DNA of 10,077 nucleotides from Candidatus Aminicenantota bacterium (GTDB taxonomy: Bacteria > Acidobacteriota > UBA4820 > DSQY01), in the NCBI GenBank assembly GCA_027365515.1, contig DAHXMK010000100.1, positions 1 to 10,077 of the forward strand, read 5' to 3'. The position numbers were made by a program, and so were the translations under genes. Numbering within the stretch: position 1 is the first letter of the stretch; the number at the start of each line of letters is the position of its first letter. The notes beneath the pieces are model-generated. The model made no database searches. It saw only the letters and a program-made list of their open reading frames with translations, and had not been told where the DNA came from. Shown in pieces: positions 1-5,178 of this stretch.

Positions 1-513
1 GAGCTTCTCCGGGTCTCCCGCGTAAACCCCCGAGACGAAGGGACCGACGGCGTAGTCGAGGAACTCCCCGCCGAGCCTCCGCCTGACGAAAGCGGCGATC
101 GTCTCCTCGGCGCCGCCGGGGGCGCGCCCGACGAAGGGCTCTTTCAGAAGCCGGAGCTTGGCTTTGAGCGAGAAGAGCGGCGTCATCACGAAGCCCAGAG
201 GCCCGCCGGGAAGCTTCACCAGCCGTCCGCCCTTGACGATGTAGCGGACCTTCGCCTTGGGCGATGCCGTGATCCTTCGTTCAAGAAGCCCGGCCTCCTC
301 GCAGAGCGAATCAATCTCGAAGGCGTTGTTGAGGACGGTGTTCGGCCCAAGCTCGAAGAGAAAGCCGTCCTTCTTCCACGTGACGATACTGCCGCCCGGC
401 CTCGGCGCCGCCTCCAGCACGGCCGCCTTGAAGCCGCGCCGCTTCAAGAGAAGCCCCGCCGTCAGCCCGCTGATTCCGCCGCCGATGATGACAACGTCAA
501 GCTCTTCGGCCAT
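1..513 (-). CDS. hemY: Protoporphyrinogen oxidase, HemY/PPOX type (N-terminal part, runs off the window)
   Basis: FAD-dependent enzyme that oxidises protoporphyrinogen IX to protoporphyrin IX, the step before iron insertion. Only the first 171 residues are present; family members are about 450-480. Translation from the ATG at 513 gives a Rossmann FAD motif GGGISG at residues 11-16, followed by the usual LEAAPRPGG at 33-41, then ELGPNTVLNN (about 54-63) and GPFVSGVYAGDPEKL at the window edge; the last two are strong PPOX signatures. An AAGG stretch 8 bases upstream of the ATG is a modest ribosome site. The frame stays open upstream, with a GTG at 543, so a start 10 codons earlier is possible. 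The gene is on the same strand as hemE-hemN-hemH but about 6 kb away, separated by mazEF and a cassette array. The family is also called hemG in many annotations; it is not the flavodoxin-like E. coli HemG. Identification is firm. Confidence 0.93.
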   Translation of the reverse strand, partial: MAEELDVVIIGGGISGLTAGLLLKRRGFKAAVLEAAPRPGGSIVTWKKDGFLFELGPNTVLNNAFEIDSLCEEAGLLERRITASPKAKVRYIVKGGRLVKLPGGPLGFVMTPLFSLKAKLRLLKEPFVGRAPGGAEETIAAFVRRRLGGEFLDYAVGPFVSGVYAGDPEKL

Positions 514-650
514 CGCGCCCGCCTTCGGTATCGCCAAGAACACGGCCGGCCTCGCGCCCCGCCGCGCCCTATGAGAATAACACAGCCCCGTTGAAAAGAG
601 GCCTGCGGCCCCGCGCTGGCCGAGCGGCGACGAAGGGGTGGGATGAAATA

Positions 651-684
651 TTCACCACAAAGGCACGAAGGGCACAGAGGGAAG
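651..684 (+). repeat. Dispersed repeat, TTCACCACAAAG type (left island copy)
   Basis: Begins TTCACCACAAAGGCACGAAG and continues with GGCACAGAGGG. The first 21 bases are identical to the reverse complement of 6438-6458, next to hemH. A more diverged direct copy is at 1631-1664. The unit is short and has no coding potential. Its function is unknown. Similar units are scattered in many environmental bacterial genomes. The stretch between hemY and mazF (514-901) holds only this repeat, an AT-rich repeat and a palindrome; I see no gene in it. Confidence 0.7.
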
Positions 685-728
685 ATGTTCACCACAGGGG
701 TGCGGAGCAAATTGTGAATGCTGAATTT

Positions 729-777
729 TGAATGTTGAATTGAGGATGGGTATTCAATTAATTCAGGTAGTACCACG
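729..777 (+). repeat. AT-rich dispersed repeat, copy 1
   Basis: Contains AATGTTGAATTGAGG, then TATTCAAT, then GTAGTACCAC. The same three blocks occur in the same order at 1765-1812, with only the short linkers differing. Related AATTCAAAATT-type tracts follow at 1813-1845 and appear again near 5618-5645. It is non-coding and its function is unknown. Confidence 0.6.
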
Positions 778-846
778 TTCTCGCCAGCCGCAGCCTGCGA
801 ACCGGCGGGCACGGAGGAAGCAATGCGCCGCCCGTCGCGAAGGTGT

Positions 847-892
847 GAGGTTGTAGGAGGCGTCTCCAGACGCCGATCCGGCCGAAGGCCGA
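847..892. repeat. Palindromic (REP-like) repeat, copy 1
   Basis: Holds two adjacent hairpins: GGCGTCTCCAGACGCC (7-bp stem, 2-base loop) and CGGCCGAAGGCCG (5-bp stem, 3-base loop). A copy with one mismatch over 40 bases lies at 1579-1618, on the other side of mazEF. A copy identical to 847-877 over 31 bases lies inverted at 6373-6403. It sits just past the mazF stop, so it could cap the mazEF transcript, but there is no U-tract to make it a standard terminator. Confidence 0.75.
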
Positions 893-901
893 ACGAAAAG
901 A

Positions 902-1240
902 CTATTCATTTGAGAGTAGCGCGATGAGCTTGCCAAGCGCCTCCGAAACGACGGCGTCCGGGACCGCGCAGATGAACGTTGCGTTGCGATCTCGCCAATC
1001 AAGCGATTTCGCTTGATCAACCAATATTGCGCCAGAGACTGGCAGATCGGGTGGCAACGCCACTTCGAAAGGATAGCCCTTTAATTGGCTGGTGATGGGG
1101 GACGCCAACATGAGCCCCGCCTTGCCGTTGTAGATTTTCGGAGACAAGACCAACGCGGGCCTGCGGCCCGCCTGCTCATGGCCGGCTTGCGGACTGAAAG
1201 AAAGCCAGACGACATGCCCCCGGTCAGGAATGTAGGGCAC
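902..1240 (-). CDS. mazF: MazF/PemK-type toxin (mRNA endoribonuclease)
   Basis: Toxin of a type II toxin-antitoxin pair; MazF-family proteins cut mRNA at short sequences and stop growth until neutralised by MazE. The 112-residue product has the family length. It shows the SH3-like PemK fold motifs in order: GHVVWLSF (8-15), the basic GHEQAGRRPALVLS loop (20-33) with the conserved arginine, ASPITSQ (46-52), and GAILVDQAKSLDWRDRNA near residue 70-87. The start is GTG at 1240, directly after the mazE TAA (zero spacing). AAGGAG lies 9 bases before it, inside the end of mazE, so translation is coupled. The antitoxin gene is upstream, as usual for mazEF. The family call is firm; the RNA target cannot be read from sequence. 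Confidence 0.93.
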   Translation of the reverse strand: MPYIPDRGHVVWLSFSPQAGHEQAGRRPALVLSPKIYNGKAGLMLASPITSQLKGYPFEVALPPDLPVSGAILVDQAKSLDWRDRNATFICAVPDAVVSEALGKLIALLSNE

Positions 1241-1483
1241 TTACCAGATCTCCTTGCCCCGTGAGGCGCCGCAGTCAATCTCGCGATGAACGTTCTTCTT
1301 GGTGATACCCGACACAAGACCGGCAAGGGAGTACTTTGGGATCGCAACAGGCGAAACCGTTAGGGCGCCGTCGTGAAAGGCCAAGGTGACCTGAGAGTTG
1401 TCGGACAGTCCTAATTCCGTCGCGATGGGTTTGGGAATCCTGAGCGCCAGACTGTTGCCCCACCTTTGAACCTTCGTGAGCAT
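1241..1483 (-). CDS. mazE: MazE-type antitoxin (AbrB/SpoVT DNA-binding domain)
   Basis: Antitoxin that binds and neutralises MazF and, through its N-terminal swapped-hairpin domain, usually represses its own promoter. The 80-residue product begins with the classic MazE stretch KVQRWGNSLALRIPK (4-18), followed by LGLSDNSQVTLAF. It ends in an acidic or flexible tail closing with GKEIW, the typical MazE C-terminal toxin-wrapping segment. The ATG at 1483 is preceded by GGAGGTG at a 4-5 base distance. It lies directly upstream of mazF with no gap. A good sigma-70 promoter sits 27 bases upstream, and a small inverted repeat covers the leader. Confidence 0.92.
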   Translation of the reverse strand: MLTKVQRWGNSLALRIPKPIATELGLSDNSQVTLAFHDGALTVSPVAIPKYSLAGLVSGITKKNVHREIDCGASRGKEIW

Positions 1484-1485
1484 GG

Positions 1486-1502
1486 GACACCTCCTCAGTG
1501 TC
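1486..1502. promoter_or_regulatory. Inverted repeat in the mazE leader, possible operator or RBS hairpin
   Basis: GACAC and GTGTC are separated by 7 bases. On the mRNA strand the loop holds GAGGAG, part of the mazE ribosome site. It could be a MazE operator just downstream of the start of transcription, or a hairpin that limits mazE translation. A five-base stem is weak evidence. Confidence 0.35.
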
Positions 1503-1509
1503 TACAGAG

Positions 1510-1538
1510 AATATACCGCGAAGGAGGCCATCAGTCAA
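1510..1538 (-). promoter_or_regulatory. Sigma-70 promoter of mazEF
   Basis: On the minus strand: TTGACT (1538-1533), a 17-base spacer, then TATATT (1515-1510). Transcription would start near 1503, about 20 bases before the mazE ATG. No other gene in that direction lies between mazEF and hemY, so read-through from here could also reach hemY (inference). Confidence 0.75.
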
Positions 1539-1569
1539 GCATGACGCCAGCGTACGAGAAGGTTGGACG

Positions 1570-1618
1570 GGAGACGCCGTAGGAGGCGTCTCCTGACGCC
1601 GATCCGGCCGAAGGCCGA
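1570..1618. repeat. Palindromic (REP-like) repeat, copy 2
   Basis: Same unit as 853-892 with one substitution, in direct orientation. An extra GGAGACGCC arm at 1570-1578 pairs perfectly with GGCGTCTCC at 1585-1593. The central arm can therefore pair to the left (9 bp) or to the right (GGCGTCTCCTGACGCC, 1585-1600). Copies 1 and 2 bracket mazEF. Confidence 0.7.
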
Positions 1619-1630
1619 AAGAGAAGACAT

Positions 1631-1687
1631 TTCACCACAAAGAACACCAAGGTCACGAAGGAAAGAACGTGAGAAGTTAGAAGTGAG
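1631..1687 (+). repeat. Dispersed repeat, TTCACCACAAAG type (middle copy)
   Basis: Starts TTCACCACAAAGAACACC and continues through CACGAAGGAAA to GTGAGAAGTTAGAAGTGAG. It matches the reverse complement of about 6402-6458 along most of its length. The stretch between the mazEF promoter and the first cassette (1539-2043) is made of such repeats; I see no gene in it. Confidence 0.65.
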
Positions 1688-1702
1688 CCGTAGGGGAGGG
1701 GC

Positions 1703-1721
1703 GCCGCCGCTTCGCGGCGGC
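1703..1721. repeat. Strong GC hairpin
   Basis: GCCGCCGC, TTC loop, GCGGCGGC: a perfect 8-bp stem with a 3-base loop. No U-tract follows on either strand, so it is not a standard terminator. It lies in repeat-rich non-coding DNA between the mazEF promoter and the cassette array. Confidence 0.6.
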
Positions 1722-1764
1722 ATGCCGGGGCCTTCCTCGCGCCTTTTCAATTTTTAATGTTGAA

Positions 1765-1845
1765 TGTTTAATGTTGAATTGAGGCAGGATCTATTCAATA
1801 GACGTAGTACCACAATTCAAAATTGAGAATTTAAAATTCAACACT
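1765..1845 (+). repeat. AT-rich dispersed repeat, copy 2, with AATTCAAAATT tract
   Basis: The first part repeats the blocks of 729-777 (AATGTTGAATTGAGG, TATTCAAT, GTAGTACCAC). It is followed by AATTCAAAATTGAGAATTT-type sequence at 1813-1845. Just before it (1743-1764) is another variant of the same A/T-rich unit. No coding potential. Confidence 0.55.
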
Positions 1846-1928
1846 GCCCCAGCTTTCCTCCGCGCGTCCCGTCGCGTCTCCTCGCCCTTGGCGCCAAGGA
1901 TACGAGTCATTTGCAGGCGGTGTCGTCG

Positions 1929-1960
1929 CAACTCATAACTCATAACTCAAAACTCAAAAC
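1929..1960 (+). repeat. AACTCAWAACTC tandem micro-repeat
   Basis: Four 8-10 base units of AACTCATAACTC / AACTCAAAAC. A close relative lies at 5579-5610, in the spacer at the other end of the cassette array. It directly abuts the truncated attC at the left end of the array. Confidence 0.6.
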
Positions 1961-1968
1961 CCGTCCCT

Positions 1969-2032
1969 GCCGACATTCGGACGGAAAGCAAAACCATGCC
2001 CCTTGGCAATCCGCCTGTATTGGCTGTTAGGT
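1969..2032 (-). other. Truncated attC-like site (R''-L'' half only) at the left end of the cassette array
   Basis: On the minus strand it starts with ACCTAAC (2032-2026), an exact RYYYAAC integron core, 11 bases past the stop of the membrane-protein gene. The next 57 bases match the R''-L'' halves at 2524-2588 and 3869-3933 closely. I find no matching GTTRRRY partner further left; instead the sequence runs into dispersed repeats. The array therefore looks broken here, which would also explain the lack of further cassettes. Confidence 0.55.
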
Positions 2033-2043
2033 GCCTCATCGTC

Positions 2044-2466
2044 TCAGGCCGCCTTCTTCTGGTGTTTATAGAGACATAGGGTTAAGATCACGAGCACAGC
2101 GGCGCAGAAGGATGATGCCCAGATTATAGCAGCGGTGCCAGCCATACCATTAAGGGCAATATTGGCCAACCAGTTAGAACCACCTTTGCTTGCGTACTTG
2201 TCAATGGCTACCCGGAGCAGCGCGTACCTTGCGTTAAAACTGATGTAACCAAGTACGTGAATGGCTAGGAAGAGGATAATCGTGCCAATCAAGAATATTT
2301 TGTGCGATCCCGCTCCTCTGGGCTCATGGTGAAGTCTGGCGAGAATGAAGGCCCACATAAGCCGGGCTAGTATATAGATGGTCGAAAGAACTGCGACCAT
2401 GAGCAAGACGATGAGCCACCGCTCAGAAGGCAAAGCTTCCGGAGAAGCATAGATACTAAGGTCCAT
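2044..2466 (-). CDS. Small integral membrane protein of unknown function (cassette gene)
   Basis: A 140-residue product that I do not recognise. Hydrophobic segments at about 17-43, 57-77 and 107-133 predict three membrane helices. The positive tail KHQKKAA and the basic loop ARLHHEPRGAGSHK (43-56) suggest a cytoplasmic C-terminus and first loop. No catalytic motif is visible. The ATG at 2466 is preferred: GGAG lies 5 bases before it. An upstream in-frame ATG at 2481 touches the recombination core of the preceding attC-like site. It is the last cassette of the array in transcription order, with an attC-like site upstream (2480-2588) and a truncated one downstream (1969-2032). It has no visible promoter of its own. 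Confidence 0.65.
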   Translation of the reverse strand: MDLSIYASPEALPSERWLIVLLMVAVLSTIYILARLMWAFILARLHHEPRGAGSHKIFLIGTIILFLAIHVLGYISFNARYALLRVAIDKYASKGGSNWLANIALNGMAGTAAIIWASSFCAAVLVILTLCLYKHQKKAA

Positions 2467-2479
2467 GTGCACTCCAGCC

Positions 2480-2588
2480 ATTTAGCGTCCGTGCTCAGCG
2501 GCCGCTTGTCCTATCCATCCCGCGCCGACATTCGGATGGAAAGCATTACCATGCCCCTTTGCAATGCCGCCTCTGTTGGCTGTGAGGC
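2480..2588 (-). other. attC-like site between the beta-sandwich lipoprotein and membrane-protein cassettes (partly decayed)
   Basis: About 109 bp. The R'' box reads GCCTCAC (2588-2582), where RYYYAAC is expected. The R' box reads GCTAAAT (2486-2480), where GTTRRRY is expected. The inner arm CAAGCGGCCGCTGAGCACGG beside R' corresponds to the arm at 4429-4447. Each core box differs from consensus by one base, so the site may be inactive or weakly active. The R''-L'' part is one of three near-identical 65-bp modules. Confidence 0.6.
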
Positions 2589-2592
2589 GGGC

Positions 2593-3105
2593 TCACAAGG
2601 GGCGGTCTGGCGCTTCGACGATCTCGAATTCCGTGTCGTTAGAAGAGATCTGCTTTGTGTTGCACCCGTAGACCGTGCAGTCTGCCAAGTCGACAACCTC
2701 TAGCTGAGCTCTCAGGCACGCCGGCCCAAGACCAACCCTAAGAACCTCGACTTCTTCATTCCATGTCAGAGACTGACGAGGTTTGATAAGCAGGTTCATA
2801 TTGGCGCTCGGGTGAATGGTGATGTAACCGCTTTCTAAGGACCGCTCCGAGCCCCACATAGTGTACGTAGGTTCTAGCGGGTGATTGACCGCAACCTGAA
2901 GTGGAACCTTACCTAAGTTGGCCAATTCAAATTGCACAACGATCTTCTGGCCGTAGGCCGCAAAGTGGAACTGATCGGGCACTAGAATTTTGAGCCGCAG
3001 CTCCTTTAAATGAGAATAGCCACTGCGCGGCCTGGGGGCGCAGGCGATCGATGTCGCCCCCCAAGCAAAGATCGCCAAGGATCCGAGCAACGTCCACCTC
3101 TTCAT
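2593..3105 (-). CDS. Predicted lipoprotein with a probable beta-sandwich domain (cassette gene)
   Basis: A 170-residue product, not recognised as a named family. A lipoprotein signal peptide spans residues 1-21: MKRW, a hydrophobic core, then TSIAC with Cys22 as the lipidation site and Ala at +2, which suggests the outer membrane in a Gram-negative cell. The rest is rich in beta strands. The stretch IVVQFELANLGKVPLQV followed by LIKPRQSLTWNEEVEV resembles Ig-like or BsuPI-type sandwich domains, but this is impression, not a match. Three cysteines occur late (about residues 130-152). The ATG at 3105 is chosen because an upstream TTG at 3117 lies inside the preceding attC R' box (GCGTTGGC). The ribosome site is weak (AGGCAAG). 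The stop TGA lies 4 bases before the next attC R'' box. Confidence 0.7.
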   Translation of the reverse strand: MKRWTLLGSLAIFAWGATSIACAPRPRSGYSHLKELRLKILVPDQFHFAAYGQKIVVQFELANLGKVPLQVAVNHPLEPTYTMWGSERSLESGYITIHPSANMNLLIKPRQSLTWNEEVEVLRVGLGPACLRAQLEVVDLADCTVYGCNTKQISSNDTEFEIVEAPDRPL

Positions 3106-3111
3106 CTTGCC

Positions 3112-3244
3112 TGCCAACGCCCGCGTTCAACAACCGACACCATTATGGCGGACCTGGGACGCGGAGGGCAAGCTGTTAAGAGTTTCGTGTCCCGCGTACC
3201 GGCCCGCTGAAACGGGTGGTTCGGTTGCCCACGGTTCGTGAGGC
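3112..3244 (-). other. attC-like site between the DUF6794-like and beta-sandwich lipoprotein cassettes
   Basis: About 133 bp. R'' reads GCCTCAC (3244-3238), touching the TAG stop of the upstream gene. R' reads GTTGGCA (3118-3112). The arms CAACCGAACC, near 3230-3220, and GGTGTCGGTTG, near 3143-3130, are largely complementary, as expected for the L'' and L' boxes. The R' half (GTTGAACGCGGGCGTTGG) closely matches the site at 4423-4445. Confidence 0.6.
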
Positions 3245-3687
3245 TACTCCCAATTCTGTTCTTCAAGCGGCTGGTCTCTGTACTTGCGGCATACTTCACG
3301 GAAGTGCAATGGCCTACCATGCAAATGGTACCAGTAGCATTCCAAGATCACGGCTGACATGTTGTCTGGATTATGCACACCATAATGAGCAAAGTATTGC
3401 GCCATGCGAGACTTGACCCAAAGCCCCCAGCTATTTCTGAGTCCCATGCCGAGATCGAGATGAAGACTGGCGGTCACCTCTTGGAATGGAAGCGCCCTTA
3501 TATCGTTCTTCACCTTCGGAGCTAGATAGTTATCTAGCGTCGTCATAGCGTCATGAATGTTATATGGCACGTAGCATCGGCCTGTTTCGCGTTGTTTGCC
3601 GGAGATGGGGTTCTTCTCTGTGAAAATGACGTACTCCGGCTTGGGAGGTCTGGCGCAAGCTACATGTACGGCGCAAACAGATAACAT
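3244..3687 (-). CDS. Predicted lipoprotein with a DUF6794-like domain (cassette gene)
   Basis: Function unknown. The C-terminal half contains GMGLRNSWGLW, then SRMAQYFAHYGVHNPDNMSAVIL and YWYHLHGRPL, a pattern I recognise as DUF6794-like (wxRNNWGLW, YFxxxGxxHPDDMS). The call is from memory of the family and cannot be checked here. The N-terminus is a lipoprotein signal ending AVHVAC followed by ARPP. The given start is the first ATG after the attC (3687), but it leaves only 11 residues before the Cys and has no ribosome site at normal distance. An in-frame ATA at 3714 has AAGGAG exactly 7 bases upstream and would give a complete 19-residue signal peptide. The longest ORF, from 3807, would start inside the attC and is not credible. 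The TAG stop abuts the next attC. Confidence 0.7.
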   Translation of the reverse strand: MLSVCAVHVACARPPKPEYVIFTEKNPISGKQRETGRCYVPYNIHDAMTTLDNYLAPKVKNDIRALPFQEVTASLHLDLGMGLRNSWGLWVKSRMAQYFAHYGVHNPDNMSAVILECYWYHLHGRPLHFREVCRKYRDQPLEEQNWE

Positions 3688-3731
3688 TAGGTGTAAGATG
3701 ACTCCCGCCCTTATTCTATGGCTCCTTGGCG

Positions 3732-3933
3732 ACCTAACGCTTATTAGACTGCATCCCAGACAAGCCATTGGTCGAGCTAGCGCGATGGTGGAAGCGATCC
3801 CCCTCATGCGGTGACTTTATGCCTTCGGGCTTCGCGTTGTCAAATGGGGGCGGGAAGAAGCGACTTCCGCCGACATTCAGATGGAAGGCAAAACCATCCC
3901 CTTTGACAATGCCGCCTCTATTGGTTGTTAGGT
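3732..3933 (-). other. attC-like site between the hicBA and DUF6794-like cassettes
   Basis: About 202 bp, long for an attC. The outer boxes are perfect and complementary: R'' ACCTAAC (3933-3927) and R' GTTAGGT (3738-3732). The hicA stop TAA lies inside R''. The inner arms AATAGAGGCGGCAT and ATGCAGTCTAAT pair in part. The R''-L'' half is one of three related 65-bp modules. The L'-R' half shares 20 identical bases (3733-3752) with the site at 5128-5178. Confidence 0.65.
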
Positions 3934-4161
3934 CTGCTTCAGAATCTTGCGCAGGTCTTCGAGCGTCAGTTCGCAGTCATGGAGAATCTTGCCCAGAAGT
4001 CCGATGCCCACGATCTCGCCCGGGTGAACCGGTACGACCGTCACGCGCCCATCCGAATGCTGAAGAACATGATGGCTGCCTTTTGTACGAATAATTTCGA
4101 ACCCGGCATAGCGAAGGATGGTTATGAGTTTCTTGCCGGTCAGACGGGGTGCTCTCGTCAT
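3928..4161 (-). CDS. hicA: HicA-type toxin (YcfA-like mRNA interferase)
   Basis: Toxin of a HicAB pair; HicA proteins have a dsRBD-like fold and cleave mRNA. The 77-residue product shows LTGKKLITILRYAGFEIIRTKGSHHVL, with the catalytic histidine in the GSHH motif (His30), followed by VTVVPVHPGEIVGIGLLGKIL, typical of the family. The ATG at 4161 overlaps the hicB stop in an ATGA, giving translational coupling. A longer frame back to 4233 lies inside hicB and is not credible. The TAA stop is part of the attC R'' box (ACCTAAC), a common arrangement in integron cassettes. Toxin-antitoxin cassettes are well known in sedentary integrons, where they are thought to stabilise the array. Confidence 0.92.
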   Translation of the reverse strand: MTRAPRLTGKKLITILRYAGFEIIRTKGSHHVLQHSDGRVTVVPVHPGEIVGIGLLGKILHDCELTLEDLRKILKQT

Positions 4162-4373
4162 TGCCCGACTGCGATGCGCTGGAGACCGATGAACTCGGGA
4201 TGAGGATATTTGCCGCCTTTGGCCTCGAGGCACGCCTCAATTGCCTCGCGAACGCGATTCATGAGCGCATCGAGCGATTTAGCTTGGGTGTGGCAGCCCC
4301 GCAGCTCGGGCACGGTCGCAACGAAATAGCCATCGGAATCTTTCTCGATTAGAACGTTAAACTCCAGACGCAT
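4158..4373 (-). CDS. hicB: HicB-type antitoxin
   Basis: Antitoxin that neutralises HicA through a partial RNase H-like fold. The 71-residue product has FNVLIEKDSDGYFVATVPELRGCHTQAKSLDALMNRVREAIEACLE, the standard HicB core. No separate C-terminal DNA-binding domain is visible. The ATG at 4373 is chosen because GAGGTG lies 4 bases upstream. The longer frame from TTG at 4391 would begin inside the promoter -10 box. Here the antitoxin gene precedes the toxin gene, overlapping it by four bases (ATGA). A promoter with a perfect -10 box sits immediately upstream, between the attC and the gene. Confidence 0.9.
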   Translation of the reverse strand: MRLEFNVLIEKDSDGYFVATVPELRGCHTQAKSLDALMNRVREAIEACLEAKGGKYPHPEFIGLQRIAVGQ

Positions 4374-4390
4374 AATCCACCTCATTGCCA

Positions 4391-4419
4391 ATTATAGGCC
4401 CACGGCAGGCGGGATTCAA
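4391..4419 (-). promoter_or_regulatory. Sigma-70 promoter inside the hicBA cassette
   Basis: On the minus strand: TTGAAT (4419-4414), a 17-base spacer, then a perfect TATAAT (4396-4391). Transcription would start near 4384, giving a leader of about 11 bases that just includes the hicB ribosome site. It begins 4 bases past the attC core box, so the promoter travels with the cassette. Confidence 0.78.
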
Positions 4420-4422
4420 GCG

Positions 4423-4548
4423 CACCAACGCCCGCGTTCAGCGGCCGGGCTAACTGGTTCAAGTTAAGCAACTAATTCAACGGACCTCCCCCAAGGGTAA
4501 GGCATGCAGCAACCCCACGGACCGGTCCGTTGCCGCTGCTGGTTAGGG
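4423..4548 (-). other. attC-like site between the 188-residue-protein and hicBA cassettes
   Basis: About 126 bp. R'' is CCCTAAC (4548-4542), with the upstream gene's TAA stop inside it. R' is GTTGGTG (4429-4423). The arms AGCAGCGGC, near 4540-4531, and GGCCGCTGAACGCGG, near 4445-4431, carry complementary GCGGC/GCCGC boxes. ACGGACCGGTCCGT (4533-4520) is an additional perfect palindrome inside the site. The R' half closely matches the R' half at 3112-3135. Confidence 0.65.
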
Positions 4549-5109
4549 GGCTCCAACGATGCTCGCCCTTCTCTGAATCGCGATTAGCTCCCAATACAGC
4601 TTTTCAAACCGATCTTCGCTTACCCTGTATTTGTCACTAACCAATATCCCCAGATGTGCGTCTAATAGATCAGTTATGCCTAAATAGCACCATTCCCAAA
4701 GCATTGACGTGATGTTGTACTCCCACATTATATCTTGGAACCTTGCTCGATACGCATCACATGCTTCAGGCGGTATGCCATGAAGTCTGAGGATACGATA
4801 AGAATGTTGCATATCTTTTGCAGTAAATTCAGTGTCGAGAAAAGGCTGGAGAATCAATGCCACGAGGTCATATCTTCTGCGCACTGGAATTGCATTGTCT
4901 TTAGCCCATTGTGCTAAAGTATCTTTGTGTTTGTATGGCAGATAGACAATATCTCTATCCTTTAGCCATATACTATCGCCATCAACTTCTTGTACATCCC
5001 TCGCATGCAAGATATTTTTCAGATAAGCAATGGACGGCTTGTAAGGATACTTTCGCACTTCCACCGCTTCTCTTTCAAAAGTGAATTCTGCCATGCGATT
5101 TCTAATCAT
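4543..5109 (-). CDS. Hypothetical protein, 188 residues, first cassette of the array
   Basis: I do not recognise this protein. It is soluble by composition (no signal peptide or membrane segment) and rich in aromatic and charged residues, with a long probably helical C-terminal half (about 95-183) containing IMWEYNITSMLWEWCYLGITDLLDAHLG. The segment RDIVYLPYKHKDTLAQWAKDN is distinctive but has no known motif. Base composition is visibly more AT-rich than the hem genes, suggesting foreign origin. The ATG at 5109 has GGGAAG about 6 bases upstream. The TAA stop forms part of the downstream attC R'' box. An attC-like site and a consensus-like promoter lie just upstream, so this would be the best expressed gene of the array. 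Confidence 0.75.
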   Translation of the reverse strand: MIRNRMAEFTFEREAVEVRKYPYKPSIAYLKNILHARDVQEVDGDSIWLKDRDIVYLPYKHKDTLAQWAKDNAIPVRRRYDLVALILQPFLDTEFTAKDMQHSYRILRLHGIPPEACDAYRARFQDIMWEYNITSMLWEWCYLGITDLLDAHLGILVSDKYRVSEDRFEKLYWELIAIQRRASIVGAP

Positions 5110-5127
5110 TGTCTACTTCCCTCAGCC

Positions 5128-5178
5128 CCCTAACGCTTATTAGACTGCCTACGACAATCTTCACATAGTGGGTTAGCA
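5128..5178 (-). other. attC-like site at the head of the cassette array
   Basis: A short (51 bp) site with R'' TGCTAAC (5178-5172) and R' GTTAGGG (5134-5128). The inner boxes AGATTG and CAGTCT pair over six positions (one G-T), leaving a 7-base loop and unpaired spacers on both sides: the textbook folded attC shape. Twenty bases (5129-5148) are identical to the R' half at 3733-3752. It lies inside the tail of a 24-codon ORF. Confidence 0.6.

Noticed and set aside
1703..1721. GC hairpin as a rho-independent terminator
   Set aside because: Strong stem but no U-tract on either strand.
1929..1960. CRISPR-like array in the AACTCAAAACTC tracts
   Set aside because: Units are 8-10 bases, directly adjacent and without spacers; a micro-repeat, not a CRISPR.
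3688..3807. N-terminal extension of the DUF6794-like gene to ATG 3807
   Set aside because: It would be translated from inside the attC site, and the lipoprotein signal begins well after it.
4162..4233. N-terminal extension of HicA
   Set aside because: Lies within hicB; the ATGA overlap at 4161 gives the expected HicA length.
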